Source of the DNA: Burkholderiales bacterium | GTDB lineage: Bacteria > Pseudomonadota > Gammaproteobacteria > Burkholderiales > Usitatibacteraceae | Direction of reading: 5' to 3' | DNA: 64,000 nt | Assembly (NCBI GenBank): GCA_019634955.1 | Contig: JAHCAK010000021.1 | Location: forward strand, 1-64,000 | In this document: in pieces, positions 1-7,924 of the stretch | How positions within the stretch are numbered: position 1 is the first letter of the stretch | Layout of the letters: every line of letters starts with the position of its first letter | Notes under the pieces: generated by a model | The model's input: only the letters and a program-made list of their open reading frames with translations | Told to the model about the DNA's origin: nothing | Database searches by the model: none | Made by a program: the position numbers and the translations under genes

Positions 1-6
1 ACTCCG

Positions 7-58
7 GGGACGTACCCGCGGGACAGACCCGCGGGTACGTCCCGCGGGTACGTCCCCC
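7..58. repeat. REP-like palindrome cluster / possible terminator
   Basis: A perfect 16-bp inverted repeat (arms 7-22 and 28-43, 5-nt loop) is followed by a third partial copy of the right arm (44-58) that abuts the stop codon of the LytTR gene on the minus strand. It could fold as the 3' hairpin of that transcript. The GGGGAC...GTCCC theme recurs at 2228-2325, which suggests a dispersed intergenic palindrome family. Confidence 0.6.
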
Positions 59-840
59 TACATCTGCTTGAAAAGATGGGTGAAGTTGCGGGAGACGATG
101 AGGGTCTCGCGGTGGCCCTTGAGGGCGATCTCGGCCTGGTCCTTGAGGCCGCGGCGGACGGAGGCGATGGCGTCCACGTTGACGATCGTGGCCCGGTGCA
201 CCTGCCAGAACCGCTCCGGGTCGAGCTCGTCCAGGAGCTCCTTGATGGGCTTGCGGATGAGGGTCTCGCCCTCGGCGGTGACCACCCGGGTGTACTTCTC
301 GTCCGACTGGAAGAAGAGCACCTCCTCCACCGGGATGAGGCGCACGCTCTGCCCCACGCTCGCCTTGATCCACCGCAGGTGCTCGCCGTTGCGCGGGGCC
401 AGCCGGGAAGCCAGCTGCTCGATCAGGTCCTCCATGGGCGAATTCGCGGCCGTGCCGCCCGCCTCGGCGCCGCCCGCCAGGCGCTCCTTCAGCCGTTCCA
501 CCGTGGTCGCGAGCCGCTCCTCGTTGAAGGGCTTCAGCACGTAGTCGATGGCGCCCTGCTCGAAGGCCTCCACCGCGTACTGGTCGAAGGCCGTCACGAA
601 CACCACGTGGGCGCGCTTGCCCACCACCCGGGCGGCCTCCAGCCCGTTCACGCCGGGCATGTGGATGTCGAGGAAGCAGAGCCGCGGCCGGTGCGCCGCG
701 ATCACCTGCTCGATGTCGCGGCCGTTCTCCATCTCGTGGACGACCACGAGCTCGGGCCACAGGCGGGAGAGCCGCAGGCGCAGCTGCGAACGCAGCAGCG
801 GCTCGTCATCGGCGATTACGGCGGTCGGCGGGGCGCTCAT
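58..840 (-). CDS. LytTR-family response regulator (pair A)
   Basis: This is a 260-residue two-component response regulator. An N-terminal receiver domain (about 5-120) carries the acidic pocket ADDE and the phospho-acceptor Asp58 in FLDIHMPG. A C-terminal LytTR DNA-binding domain (about 155-258) contains the QSDEKYTRVV strand and ends in SRNFTHLFKQM. The sensor kinase gene lies 9 bp upstream on the same strand, so the two form one operon with the kinase first. LytTR regulators bind paired direct repeats as phosphorylated dimers; targets cannot be read from the sequence. It is a close paralogue of the regulators at 5928 and 7921. Confidence 0.93.
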   Translation of the reverse strand: MSAPPTAVIADDEPLLRSQLRLRLSRLWPELVVVHEMENGRDIEQVIAAHRPRLCFLDIHMPGVNGLEAARVVGKRAHVVFVTAFDQYAVEAFEQGAIDYVLKPFNEERLATTVERLKERLAGGAEAGGTAANSPMEDLIEQLASRLAPRNGEHLRWIKASVGQSVRLIPVEEVLFFQSDEKYTRVVTAEGETLIRKPIKELLDELDPERFWQVHRATIVNVDAIASVRRGLKDQAEIALKGHRETLIVSRNFTHLFKQM

Positions 841-849
841 GGGCGGCCA

Positions 850-1932
850 TCATGCCGCCTGTGCGGTGGGCGCGGCAACCGGGGCGGGGGCCGCCTCCGG
901 GGAAGAAACGTCGACCTCGATCGTGGCCACGACGCCGCGCGGCACGTTCTCCTCCATGACCAGCCGGGCGCCCGTGCCGTAGAGCGCCTTCAGCCGCTCG
1001 CGGATGTTGACGAGCCCCACGCCGGAACCCTTCTTCGGCGAGATGCCGTTGCCGGTGTCGGATACCGAGAAGCGGAGCTTCCCGCCCTCCTCGGAAGCGC
1101 GGATGGTGATGGTGCCCGCCTCGCAGCACGGGTCCACGCCGTGGATCACGGCGTTCTCGACCAGCGTGATCAGCATCATCGGCGGGAACGGGCGGCAGCG
1201 CAGCGCCTCCGGCACCTCGACCACGTAGTCCAGCCGCGAGCCCATGCGCATGCGGTGGATGTCGAGGAAGGCCTTCGCCATGTCCGTTTCCCGGCCCACG
1301 GTGGTGGTGTCCTCGCGCATGCGGGGCAGGGCCGCGCGCAGGTACTGGATGAGGCTCTCCAGCATGCGAGAGGCGGAGGGCGGGTCCACCTCGACCAGGT
1401 GCTGGACGTTGGCGAGCGTGTTGAAGAGGAAGTGCGGCTCCACTTGCGCCTGCATCAGGGCGAGGCGAGCCTGCAGGACGTTCTTCTCCAGCTCCGAGCG
1501 CTCCGCCCGGGCGCGGGCCAGCTCGGCGGCGACCTTGGCCTCGCGCTCGCGGTTGTAGTAGATCCACACCGCCCAGCAGCCGAAGCCGATGCCCAGGCTC
1601 ATGGTGATGAGCACCCCGAAGAGGCGCTCGGTGAACATCGAGCCGAAGTCGCGGCCCTTCACGAGGCCCGTGAGCACGGTGCCCACGAAGGAGCCCAGGA
1701 TGATCGAGGCGACCTGCGCGACCCACGGCGGCACGCGCCGCTGGCGCAGGTTCGTGGCCATGGTGAAGAACACCATGCTCGTGTAGCCCACGCACAGCGC
1801 GCTCACGAGGAGGTCCAGCCAGGTGTTCTTGAAGAACCAGACGATGGCGGTCGCCGCGAACACGCACAGCAGCGACACGAGGAGCACGCGCTTGAGCGTG
1901 AGGCCCTCGAAGAGGTAGGCGTGGTCTTTCAC
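850..1932 (-). CDS. LytS/YehU-type sensor histidine kinase (pair A)
   Basis: Membrane sensor kinase partnered with the downstream LytTR regulator. Four hydrophobic segments (about 15-33, 37-58, 69-90, 103-126) are followed by a charged helix. Then comes the His_kinase motif HFLFNTLANVQ (His167) and an HATPase domain with TLVENAVIHG (N box) and SDTGNGI (G1), ending in a LVNIRERLKALYG segment. No periplasmic sensor domain is visible, so the membrane segments are the likely input. I chose GTG at 1932: the frame opens upstream to ATG 2091, but that stretch is Pro/Gly/Arg-rich and unlike a kinase N-terminus. Both starts lack a strong ribosome site. Confidence 0.85.
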   Translation of the reverse strand: MKDHAYLFEGLTLKRVLLVSLLCVFAATAIVWFFKNTWLDLLVSALCVGYTSMVFFTMATNLRQRRVPPWVAQVASIILGSFVGTVLTGLVKGRDFGSMFTERLFGVLITMSLGIGFGCWAVWIYYNREREAKVAAELARARAERSELEKNVLQARLALMQAQVEPHFLFNTLANVQHLVEVDPPSASRMLESLIQYLRAALPRMREDTTTVGRETDMAKAFLDIHRMRMGSRLDYVVEVPEALRCRPFPPMMLITLVENAVIHGVDPCCEAGTITIRASEEGGKLRFSVSDTGNGISPKKGSGVGLVNIRERLKALYGTGARLVMEENVPRGVVATIEVDVSSPEAAPAPVAAPTAQAA

Positions 1933-2227
1933 GGCGTCCGGATGGGGGTCATCGTCGCCGGGAAGGGTATCAGTTGCCGGCCGCGCTGACCCGGTCGCGG
2001 GGCTTCCACCGGGCGGCGATCCCGGGGCGGGCGGCGGCGAGCGGGGCATCCGGCCCGGCGGGGGACGGCCTCCCGGCCTGGCGGCGGCCAAGGCGGAGGG
2101 TCCAGGGGGCGGGCACGGGTCGGATGGGGCGGTTCATGGCAGCTCTCTATGACGAAAGGTTACGCGGGCCCCCTCCCCGGTCAAACCGGACTGCGACGAA
2201 ACGCGCCTTGGGGGGGGCAGGACGCGC

Positions 2228-2325
2228 GGGGACTGCTCTGGGGACTGCTCCGGGGACTGTCCCCGCTTTTGGGGACTGTCCCCGTTCTGGACGCAGCATG
2301 GGGACAGTCCCCAAGGACAGTCCCC
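2228..2325. repeat. Tandem GGGGAC(T/A)GTCCCC palindromes
   Basis: The gene-free stretch 1933-2464 holds a cluster of the 13-bp palindrome GGGGACTGTCCCC. Full copies lie at 2252-2264 and 2271-2283, the complementary form at 2300-2312 and a 12-bp copy at 2314-2325. Two degenerate half copies (GGGGACTGCTC) begin at 2228 and 2240. Spacing is irregular, so this is not a CRISPR array. Such short palindromes resemble REP elements mobilised by RAYT-type transposases; no transposase is present here. The rest of the gap shows no convincing gene. Confidence 0.7.
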
Positions 2326-2464
2326 AAGAGCATCCCGCCTATCTGCATTTCACCCCCCGATTCCTGCAATCCGGCGCGAAACGGTCGCGGCCGGCCCCCG
2401 CCCCCCCTAATCTGGCCCCATCGCGCCCCCTCGCCGGGGCCATCCATACGACAGGGAGCCGGAA

Positions 2465-2575
2465 ATGACCTTCATCGAATCCTTCGGGCCGACGCTTTCG
2501 ACGCTGTTCCTGTTTTTCGGCGTCCTCATGATGTCGGTGGCCATCGCCGCCGTGTCGGTGCTCGAGGACTACTGA
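2465..2575 (+). CDS. 36-residue single-pass membrane miniprotein
   Basis: This small frame starts at ATG 2465, preceded by a GGAG ribosome site 5-8 bases upstream, and stops at TGA 2573-2575. The product begins MTFIESFGPT, continues through a hydrophobic helix (about residues 11-33: LSTLFLFFGVLMMSVAIAAV) and ends with an acidic tail, LEDY. That is a classic single-transmembrane small protein. It lies 52 bp upstream of the kinase at 2628 on the same strand, so it may be co-transcribed and could act as a small regulator or partner of the kinase; that role is inference. I do not recognise a named family. Confidence 0.6.
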   Translation: MTFIESFGPTLSTLFLFFGVLMMSVAIAAVSVLEDY

Positions 2576-2627
2576 CCCGCGCGGCCAACCCGGGTATCTT
2601 CCGGGCTCGCCGCCGGCGCCGACCCCC

Positions 2628-4736
2628 ATGAAGCCCCTCTCCGACCTCATCCACCGCACGCCCTGGTGGGCCCTGATCCTGGGCGGCGTGGCCACGCTGA
2701 TCGCGCTCGCGGTCGTCGTCACCCCCTTCCACCTCATCGAGTACCGCCACGAGGGCGCCACCCCCGAGGAAAACCGCGCCATCAAGCGCGAGATCGACAA
2801 CACCTTCGCCGAAGGCGCGCTGGACGTCGCCCGCAGCGCCATCCTCACCATGCGCGGCGCCACCAGCGACCCCGCCCGCCGCGAGGAGCTGAACCGCGCC
2901 CTGGAGGAACTCGACAGCGCCCGTGCCGAGCTGCGCGACGCCGAGCGCGAGATCCGCCGCGCCAAGCGCGAGGCCGTGCACAGCGCCCGCGAGGCCACGC
3001 GGGAGGCCGCCTCCGCCATCGAGGAAGCCCGCCGCAACGCCGAGGAGGCGCTCAAGGAGGCCGGCATCGAGAGCGGCGCCGTGAAGCAGGCCCTCGACCA
3101 GTCCCTCAAGGCCGCGCGCGACGCCGAGGACGAGGCGCGGAAGGCTCTCGGCAAGGACGGCCCCGGCAAGCGCATCTCCATCGGCGTGGGCACGGACAAG
3201 GACAAGCCCCTCATCGACATCACCATCGGCGATGCCGACAAGCTCGACAAGGCCGCGAAGCCCGCCCCGCCCGCGCCCCCCTTGCCTCCGCTGCCGGGCC
3301 AGGGCGAGGGGAAGCCGCTCCCCGTGCCCCCCGCGCCCCCGGCCCCGCCCGCCGCCCCCGGGGGGCCCTCGGCCTCCATCGTCATCACCGACCTGCCGCC
3401 GGAAGTGCGCGAGCAGATCCGCCGCAACGTGAGCGGCGACCTGAAGAAGATGGGCGTGGGTGCCGCCCTCGTGCTCCTCTTCATCCCGCTCTTCGTGCTG
3501 GCCGTCATCGCCAAGGTCTTCATCGACCGCTCGCGCGCCGCGCAGCGCCTCGCGGACCTGAAGCGCAAGGAGGCCGAGTACCACCGCATGACGCAGCAGG
3601 TGACGGAGGCCAAGCTCCAGGCGCTGCAGGCGCAGGTCGAGCCGCACTTCCTCTACAACACGCTCGCCAACGTGCAGGCGCTTACCGAGGTCGACCCGGC
3701 CAGGGCCAACACGATGGTGGGGCACCTCATCCAGTACCTGCGGAACGCGCTGCCCAAGATGCGCGAATCGATCTCCACCGTGGGCCAGGAGATCGAGCTG
3801 GTGCGCGCCTACCTCAACATCCTGCAGATGCGCATGGGCAAGCGCCTCGCCTTCGACATCAGCATCCCGGAGAGCCTGCTCGCGACCCCGTTCCCGCCGC
3901 TCATGCTCCCCTCGCTCGTCGAGAACGCCATCAAGCACGGGTTGGAGCCGCAGCGCGAGGGCGGCACCGTGATGATCACCGCGCAGGCGCAGGATGGGCG
4001 CCTGAGGCTCGTCGTCTCCGACACGGGCCGCGGCTTCGGCGAGACGGTGGGCGCGGGCGTGGGCCTCGCCAACATCCGCGAGCGCCTGGCCGCGCTCTAC
4101 GGCGAGACGGCGAAGCTCACGCTGGAATCGAACTCGCCCACGGGCGTCATCGCCACGATCGAGGTGCCGATGGACGGGCTGCGCCAGCCGGCCGGGCCCG
4201 GTGCCGCGCCCGCGATGCCCGAGCAGCCGCAAACGAAGGCGGGCAAGGTGCTCTCCGCCGTGGGCACCGCCGAGCGCACGTGGCGCAAGACCCTCTCCTT
4301 CGCGTTCGTGGCCCTGGTGGTGGTGGCCGCGGTCGTCTCGGGCCTGGGGATCTTCGGCGTGATGACGGGGCTCGTGCCGATCCAGGTGGGGTCGGAGGCG
4401 ATCACCGGGCCCGGCAGCGCGCTGCTCGGCGCCGCGGGCATCGCGGTGGCCTTCGCCGCCGTGGTGATCGTTCTGGCCATCGTCGCCGCGATCATCTACG
4501 GGCTGGGGTGGCTCTTCGTGGGCCTCGCGATCTTCATCCCCATCGTGATCGTGATCGCCGTCTCGCCGGCGCTGGCGCCGGTGATCCTGCTGATCCTTCT
4601 CATCTGGTGGATCTTCCGCAAGAAGCCGGAGAAGAAGGAGGAGAAGGCGCCGGAGGCGCGCGTGGAGCCGGTCATGCGGGCCGCCGCGCCGGCGACCCCG
4701 CCGCCCGTCCCGAAGGAGGAGCCGCCCGCCGGTTAG
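2628..4736 (+). CDS. Large LytS-type sensor kinase with coiled-coil sensor region and extra C-terminal membrane domain (pair B)
   Basis: A 702-residue kinase with unusual architecture. Transmembrane segment 1 (about 15-33) is followed by a long Ala/Glu/Arg-rich, probably coiled-coil extracytoplasmic region (about 50-190) and a Pro-rich linker (about 212-245). Transmembrane segment 2 (about 281-303) leads to the kinase core, with the phospho-accepting His340 in EPHFLYNTLANVQ, VENAIKHG and SDTGRGFG. After the ATPase domain come about 160 further residues with three or more hydrophobic helices and a Lys/Glu then Pro-rich tail. LytS-like kinases normally end at the ATPase domain. Its regulator is probably the gene at 5928, separated from it by an acyl-CoA dehydrogenase. 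Confidence 0.88.
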   Translation: MKPLSDLIHRTPWWALILGGVATLIALAVVVTPFHLIEYRHEGATPEENRAIKREIDNTFAEGALDVARSAILTMRGATSDPARREELNRALEELDSARAELRDAEREIRRAKREAVHSAREATREAASAIEEARRNAEEALKEAGIESGAVKQALDQSLKAARDAEDEARKALGKDGPGKRISIGVGTDKDKPLIDITIGDADKLDKAAKPAPPAPPLPPLPGQGEGKPLPVPPAPPAPPAAPGGPSASIVITDLPPEVREQIRRNVSGDLKKMGVGAALVLLFIPLFVLAVIAKVFIDRSRAAQRLADLKRKEAEYHRMTQQVTEAKLQALQAQVEPHFLYNTLANVQALTEVDPARANTMVGHLIQYLRNALPKMRESISTVGQEIELVRAYLNILQMRMGKRLAFDISIPESLLATPFPPLMLPSLVENAIKHGLEPQREGGTVMITAQAQDGRLRLVVSDTGRGFGETVGAGVGLANIRERLAALYGETAKLTLESNSPTGVIATIEVPMDGLRQPAGPGAAPAMPEQPQTKAGKVLSAVGTAERTWRKTLSFAFVALVVVAAVVSGLGIFGVMTGLVPIQVGSEAITGPGSALLGAAGIAVAFAAVVIVLAIVAAIIYGLGWLFVGLAIFIPIVIVIAVSPALAPVILLILLIWWIFRKKPEKKEEKAPEARVEPVMRAAAPATPPPVPKEEPPAG

Positions 4737-4745
4737 AATGCCCGC

Positions 4746-5894
4746 ATGGCATTCCCGATCCCGCGCACGCTCTTCGAGCCCGAGCACGAGCAGTTCCGCG
4801 AGTCCCTCGGCCGCTTCCTCGAGGCGGAAGTCCTGCCCAACCTCGGCCGCTACGAGGCGCAGGGCTTCATCGACCGCGAGGTGTGGCGCAAGGGCGGCGC
4901 CGCGGGCTTCCTCTGCCCGACGATGCCCGAGGAATACGGCGGCGCGGGCGCCGACCGGCGCTACAGCGTCGTCGTGTTCGAGGAGACCGCGCGCCGCGGC
5001 GCCGTGGGCCTGCTGGGCTGGTCGCTGCACTCCGACATCGTCGCGCCCTACCTGCTGCACTACGGCGCCGAGGAGGTGAAGCGCGCCTGGCTGCCGCGCA
5101 TGGCGACGGGGGAAGCCATCGGCGCCATCGCCATGACGGAGCCCGGCGCCGGCTCCGACCTGCAGTCGATCGCCACGCGCGCGGTGCGCGACGGCGACCA
5201 CTACCGCTTGAGCGGCTCCAAGACCTTCATCACCAACGGCTGGCACTGCGACCTCGTGGTCGTCGCGGCCAAGACCGACCCGGCGCAGGGCGCGCGCGGC
5301 ACGAGCCTCTTCGTGGTCGACACTTCGTCGCCCGGCTTCACCAAGGGCCGCCCGCTGGAGAAGGTGGGCCTCAAGGCGCAGGACACCGCCGAGCTTTTCC
5401 TCGACGACGTGCGCGTGCCCGCCGCCAACCGCCTCGGCGAGGAGGGCCGCGGCTTCGCCTGCCTCATGCAGGAGCTGCCGTGGGAGCGGCTGCAGATCGC
5501 CATCACGGCGGTGGCGCTGGCCGAGGGCGTGCTGGAGGAGACGATCGCCTACTGCCGCGACCGCAAGGCCTTCGGCAAGCCGCTCCTCGAGTTCCAGAAC
5601 ACCCGCTTCGCGCTCGCCGAGGCGAAGACGGAGCTGCAGGCCGCGCGCGTCTTCGTCGACCGGTGCATCGAGCTCGTGCTCGCGGGCACGCTCGACGCGG
5701 CGACCGCCTCGATGGCCAAGTACTGGTGCTCCGACCTGCAGTGCAAGGTGATCGACGCCTGCGTGCAGCTGCACGGGGGCAACGGCTACATGCGCGAGTA
5801 CGCCGTCGCGCGGGCGTGGGCCGACGCGCGCGCCTCGCGCATCTACGGCGGCACCAACGAGATCATGAAGGAGCTCATCTCCCGCTCGCTCTGA
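4746..5894 (+). CDS. Acyl-CoA dehydrogenase
   Basis: A 382-residue FAD-dependent acyl-CoA dehydrogenase that introduces an alpha-beta double bond into an acyl-CoA thioester. Visible family signatures are AMTEPGAGSDLQ (about 129-140), LSGSKTFITNG, the helix LPWERLQIA and the C-terminal RIYGGTNEIMKELI. The C-terminal motif has Gly where medium-chain enzymes carry the catalytic Glu. Glu247 in PWERL occupies the position used as base by long-chain and isovaleryl-type enzymes, so it is probably active. It starts 9 bp after the kinase stop and ends 33 bp before the regulator. Such a metabolic gene inside a two-component operon is unusual. Substrate chain length is unknown. Confidence 0.92.
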   Translation: MAFPIPRTLFEPEHEQFRESLGRFLEAEVLPNLGRYEAQGFIDREVWRKGGAAGFLCPTMPEEYGGAGADRRYSVVVFEETARRGAVGLLGWSLHSDIVAPYLLHYGAEEVKRAWLPRMATGEAIGAIAMTEPGAGSDLQSIATRAVRDGDHYRLSGSKTFITNGWHCDLVVVAAKTDPAQGARGTSLFVVDTSSPGFTKGRPLEKVGLKAQDTAELFLDDVRVPAANRLGEEGRGFACLMQELPWERLQIAITAVALAEGVLEETIAYCRDRKAFGKPLLEFQNTRFALAEAKTELQAARVFVDRCIELVLAGTLDAATASMAKYWCSDLQCKVIDACVQLHGGNGYMREYAVARAWADARASRIYGGTNEIMKELISRSL

Positions 5895-5927
5895 GCGGAG
5901 GGGGCGCCGGGACGACGGGACCTGCCG

Positions 5928-6680
5928 ATGCCGACTGCCATCCTCGCGGAAGACGAACCCATCCTGCGCGCGCAGCTCCAGGCCAAGCTCGCGAAGCTGT
6001 GGCCGGAGCTGGAGATCCTCGCCTCCGTGGAGGACGGCGCCGCGGCGCTGGAGGCGCTGGAGGACCGCGCGCCCGACTTCATGTTCCTCGACATCCAGAT
6101 GCCGGAGATGACGGGCGTGGAGGTGGCGAAGCACGTGGGCGCCCGCGCGCACGTGGTGTTCGTGACGGCCTACGACCAGTACGCCATCCAGGCCTTCGAG
6201 ACCGGGGCGGTCGACTACATCCTCAAGCCGTACACGGACGAGCGCCTCGCCGTCACCGTCGAGCGCCTCAAGGCGAAGCTCGCCTCGCCCCCGCCGGACC
6301 TGAACGCCATCGTCTCGCAGCTCGCCACCCAGCTTCGCGGCGGCGCGCCGAAGGAGCGGCTGCAGTGGATCAAGGCGAGTTTCGGGCAGAACCTGCGCCT
6401 CATCCCGGTGGCGGACGTGCTCTTCTTCCAGTCAGACGAGAAGTACACGCGCGTGGTCACGGCGGAGGCCGAGGCGCTCATCAAGACGCCCATCCGCGAG
6501 CTCCTCGACGGCCTCGACCCGGAGACCTTCTGGCAGATCCACCGTTCCGCCATCGTGAACGTGAATGCCATCGCCGGCGTCACGCGCGACTTCCGCGGCC
6601 AGGCGCACATCAAGGTGAAGGGCAAGGACGAGACGCTCACCGTCTCGCGCATCTACTCGCACCTCTTCAAGCAGATGTGA
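5928..6680 (+). CDS. LytTR-family response regulator (pair B)
   Basis: A 250-residue response regulator: receiver domain with the acidic pair in LAEDE and phospho-acceptor Asp55 (FLDIQMPE), then a LytTR DNA-binding domain from about residue 145. The DNA-binding part shares the QSDEKYTRVVTAE string with regulator A and ends SRIYSHLFKQM. It follows the acyl-CoA dehydrogenase by 33 bp and is probably transcribed with the kinase at 2628. The near-identical DNA-binding strands of regulators A and B raise the possibility of overlapping target sites. Confidence 0.93.
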   Translation: MPTAILAEDEPILRAQLQAKLAKLWPELEILASVEDGAAALEALEDRAPDFMFLDIQMPEMTGVEVAKHVGARAHVVFVTAYDQYAIQAFETGAVDYILKPYTDERLAVTVERLKAKLASPPPDLNAIVSQLATQLRGGAPKERLQWIKASFGQNLRLIPVADVLFFQSDEKYTRVVTAEAEALIKTPIRELLDGLDPETFWQIHRSAIVNVNAIAGVTRDFRGQAHIKVKGKDETLTVSRIYSHLFKQM

Positions 6681-6778
6681 CGCCGCCCGGGGCGGCCGGG
6701 CGACGGCTCGTGCCCGCCGCAGGGCCGTTCGTCGGCGCCGGCCGGCCGGTGGGCGCGGCGTTGGGCTAACCTTCGGGC

Positions 6779-7924
6779 ATGGGCATCCGGGAGCGGTTCA
6801 GGCGCTGGGAGGCGCGCGGCGACGCGTGGGCCGCGAAGCGCCTCACGCCCGAGGAATTCGCCGAGGCCGCCGAGCTCGACCGGCTGGTGAGGCGCCACCC
6901 CGGCCGCCTCGTCGCGGGGTACCTCGCCGCCACCTTCGTGCTGGCGCTCCTGCTCGTGGGCATCAAGCCTGCCCTGCCCAAGGGGGAGGCGCTGGTGCTC
7001 GCGAACGTCCTCATCGCCTGCCTCGGCTTCGGGCTGGCGGGCGTGTGGTTCGGCTACCGGCGCCACGCGGGCAAGCCCGTCTGGCGCACGGCGCTCGCGA
7101 TCACGGCGCTCGCCGCGGCCGGCGCCGTCACGGGGGCGCTCCTCGTGCGCGTGGTGCGCGGGACCGGCTTCGAGTCCGTGGGCGTGCCGGAGCTCGTGCG
7201 CTTCACCTCCATCGGCATCCTCACCGGCATCGTGGTGGCCGCCTTCGTCATGGGCGCCACGTGGATCCGCACGCGCGAGGCCCGCGCCCGGGAGGCGGCC
7301 GCCGCCGCGCAAGCCGAGGGCGAGCGCCTCGCCAAGCGCATGGCGGAGGCGGAACTGAAGCTCCTGCAGGCGCAGGTGGAGCCCCATTTCCTCTTCAACA
7401 CGCTCGCGAACCTGCGCTGGCTGGTGCAGCAGCGATCGCCGGACGCGCTCGCGATGCTGGACCACCTCATCGACTACCTGCGCACGGCGCTGCCGGAGAT
7501 GCGCGCCGAGAGCTCGACGGTGGGCCGCGAGGCGGCGCTCGCCCGCGCCTACCTCGAGATCCTGCGCATCCGCATGGGCGGCGCGCTCGCGGTGGCGATC
7601 GACGTGCCGGCGGAGCTCGCGCCGCACGCCTTCCCGCCGCTCATGCTGATGACGCTGGTGGAGAACGCCGTGAAGCACGGCATCGCCCCGGTGGGCCGCG
7701 GGCGCATCGCCATCCGCGCGGCGCGGGCGGGCGACCGCCTGCGGCTGGAGGTCGAGGACGACGGCCGCGGCCTCGCCGGGGAGCCGGGCACCGGCGTGGG
7801 CCTCGCCAACGTGCGCGAGCGGCTGGCCGCGCTGCACGGCGGCCGGGCCTCGCTCGTGCTTTCGCCGCGCGCGGGCGGCGGCGCCACGGCCGTGATCGAG
7901 ATCCCGCTGGTGGAGCCCGCATGA
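6779..7924 (+). CDS. LytS-type sensor histidine kinase (pair C)
   Basis: A 381-residue membrane kinase. A charged cytoplasmic N-terminus is followed by four hydrophobic segments (about 43-62, 70-92, 103-124, 141-160) and an alanine-rich linker helix. The phosphotransfer motif EPHFLFNTLANLRW (His203) precedes the ATPase domain with TLVENAVKHG and EDDGRGLAG. The stop codon overlaps the regulator start (ATGA at 7921-7924), so the pair is translationally coupled. Signal unknown. Confidence 0.92.
   Translation: MGIRERFRRWEARGDAWAAKRLTPEEFAEAAELDRLVRRHPGRLVAGYLAATFVLALLLVGIKPALPKGEALVLANVLIACLGFGLAGVWFGYRRHAGKPVWRTALAITALAAAGAVTGALLVRVVRGTGFESVGVPELVRFTSIGILTGIVVAAFVMGATWIRTREARAREAAAAAQAEGERLAKRMAEAELKLLQAQVEPHFLFNTLANLRWLVQQRSPDALAMLDHLIDYLRTALPEMRAESSTVGREAALARAYLEILRIRMGGALAVAIDVPAELAPHAFPPLMLMTLVENAVKHGIAPVGRGRIAIRAARAGDRLRLEVEDDGRGLAGEPGTGVGLANVRERLAALHGGRASLVLSPRAGGGATAVIEIPLVEPA

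Noticed and set aside
76-1989. 637-codon open frame opposite the LytTR/kinase pair, and similar long frames elsewhere (for example 2526-6152 and 37740-43304 on the minus strand)
   Set aside because: In GC-rich DNA, antisense frames stay open by codon bias. Their translations are Arg/Ala/Gly/His-rich without domains, while the opposite strand encodes clear protein families.
2228-2325. CRISPR array
   Set aside because: Repeat is a 13-bp palindrome with irregular spacing of 6 to 17 bp and mixed orientations; no cas genes nearby.
2149-2631. 160-codon frame across the GGGGAC repeats
   Set aside because: Product is Gly/Pro/Arg-rich, translates the palindromes, and overlaps the better-supported miniprotein at 2465.
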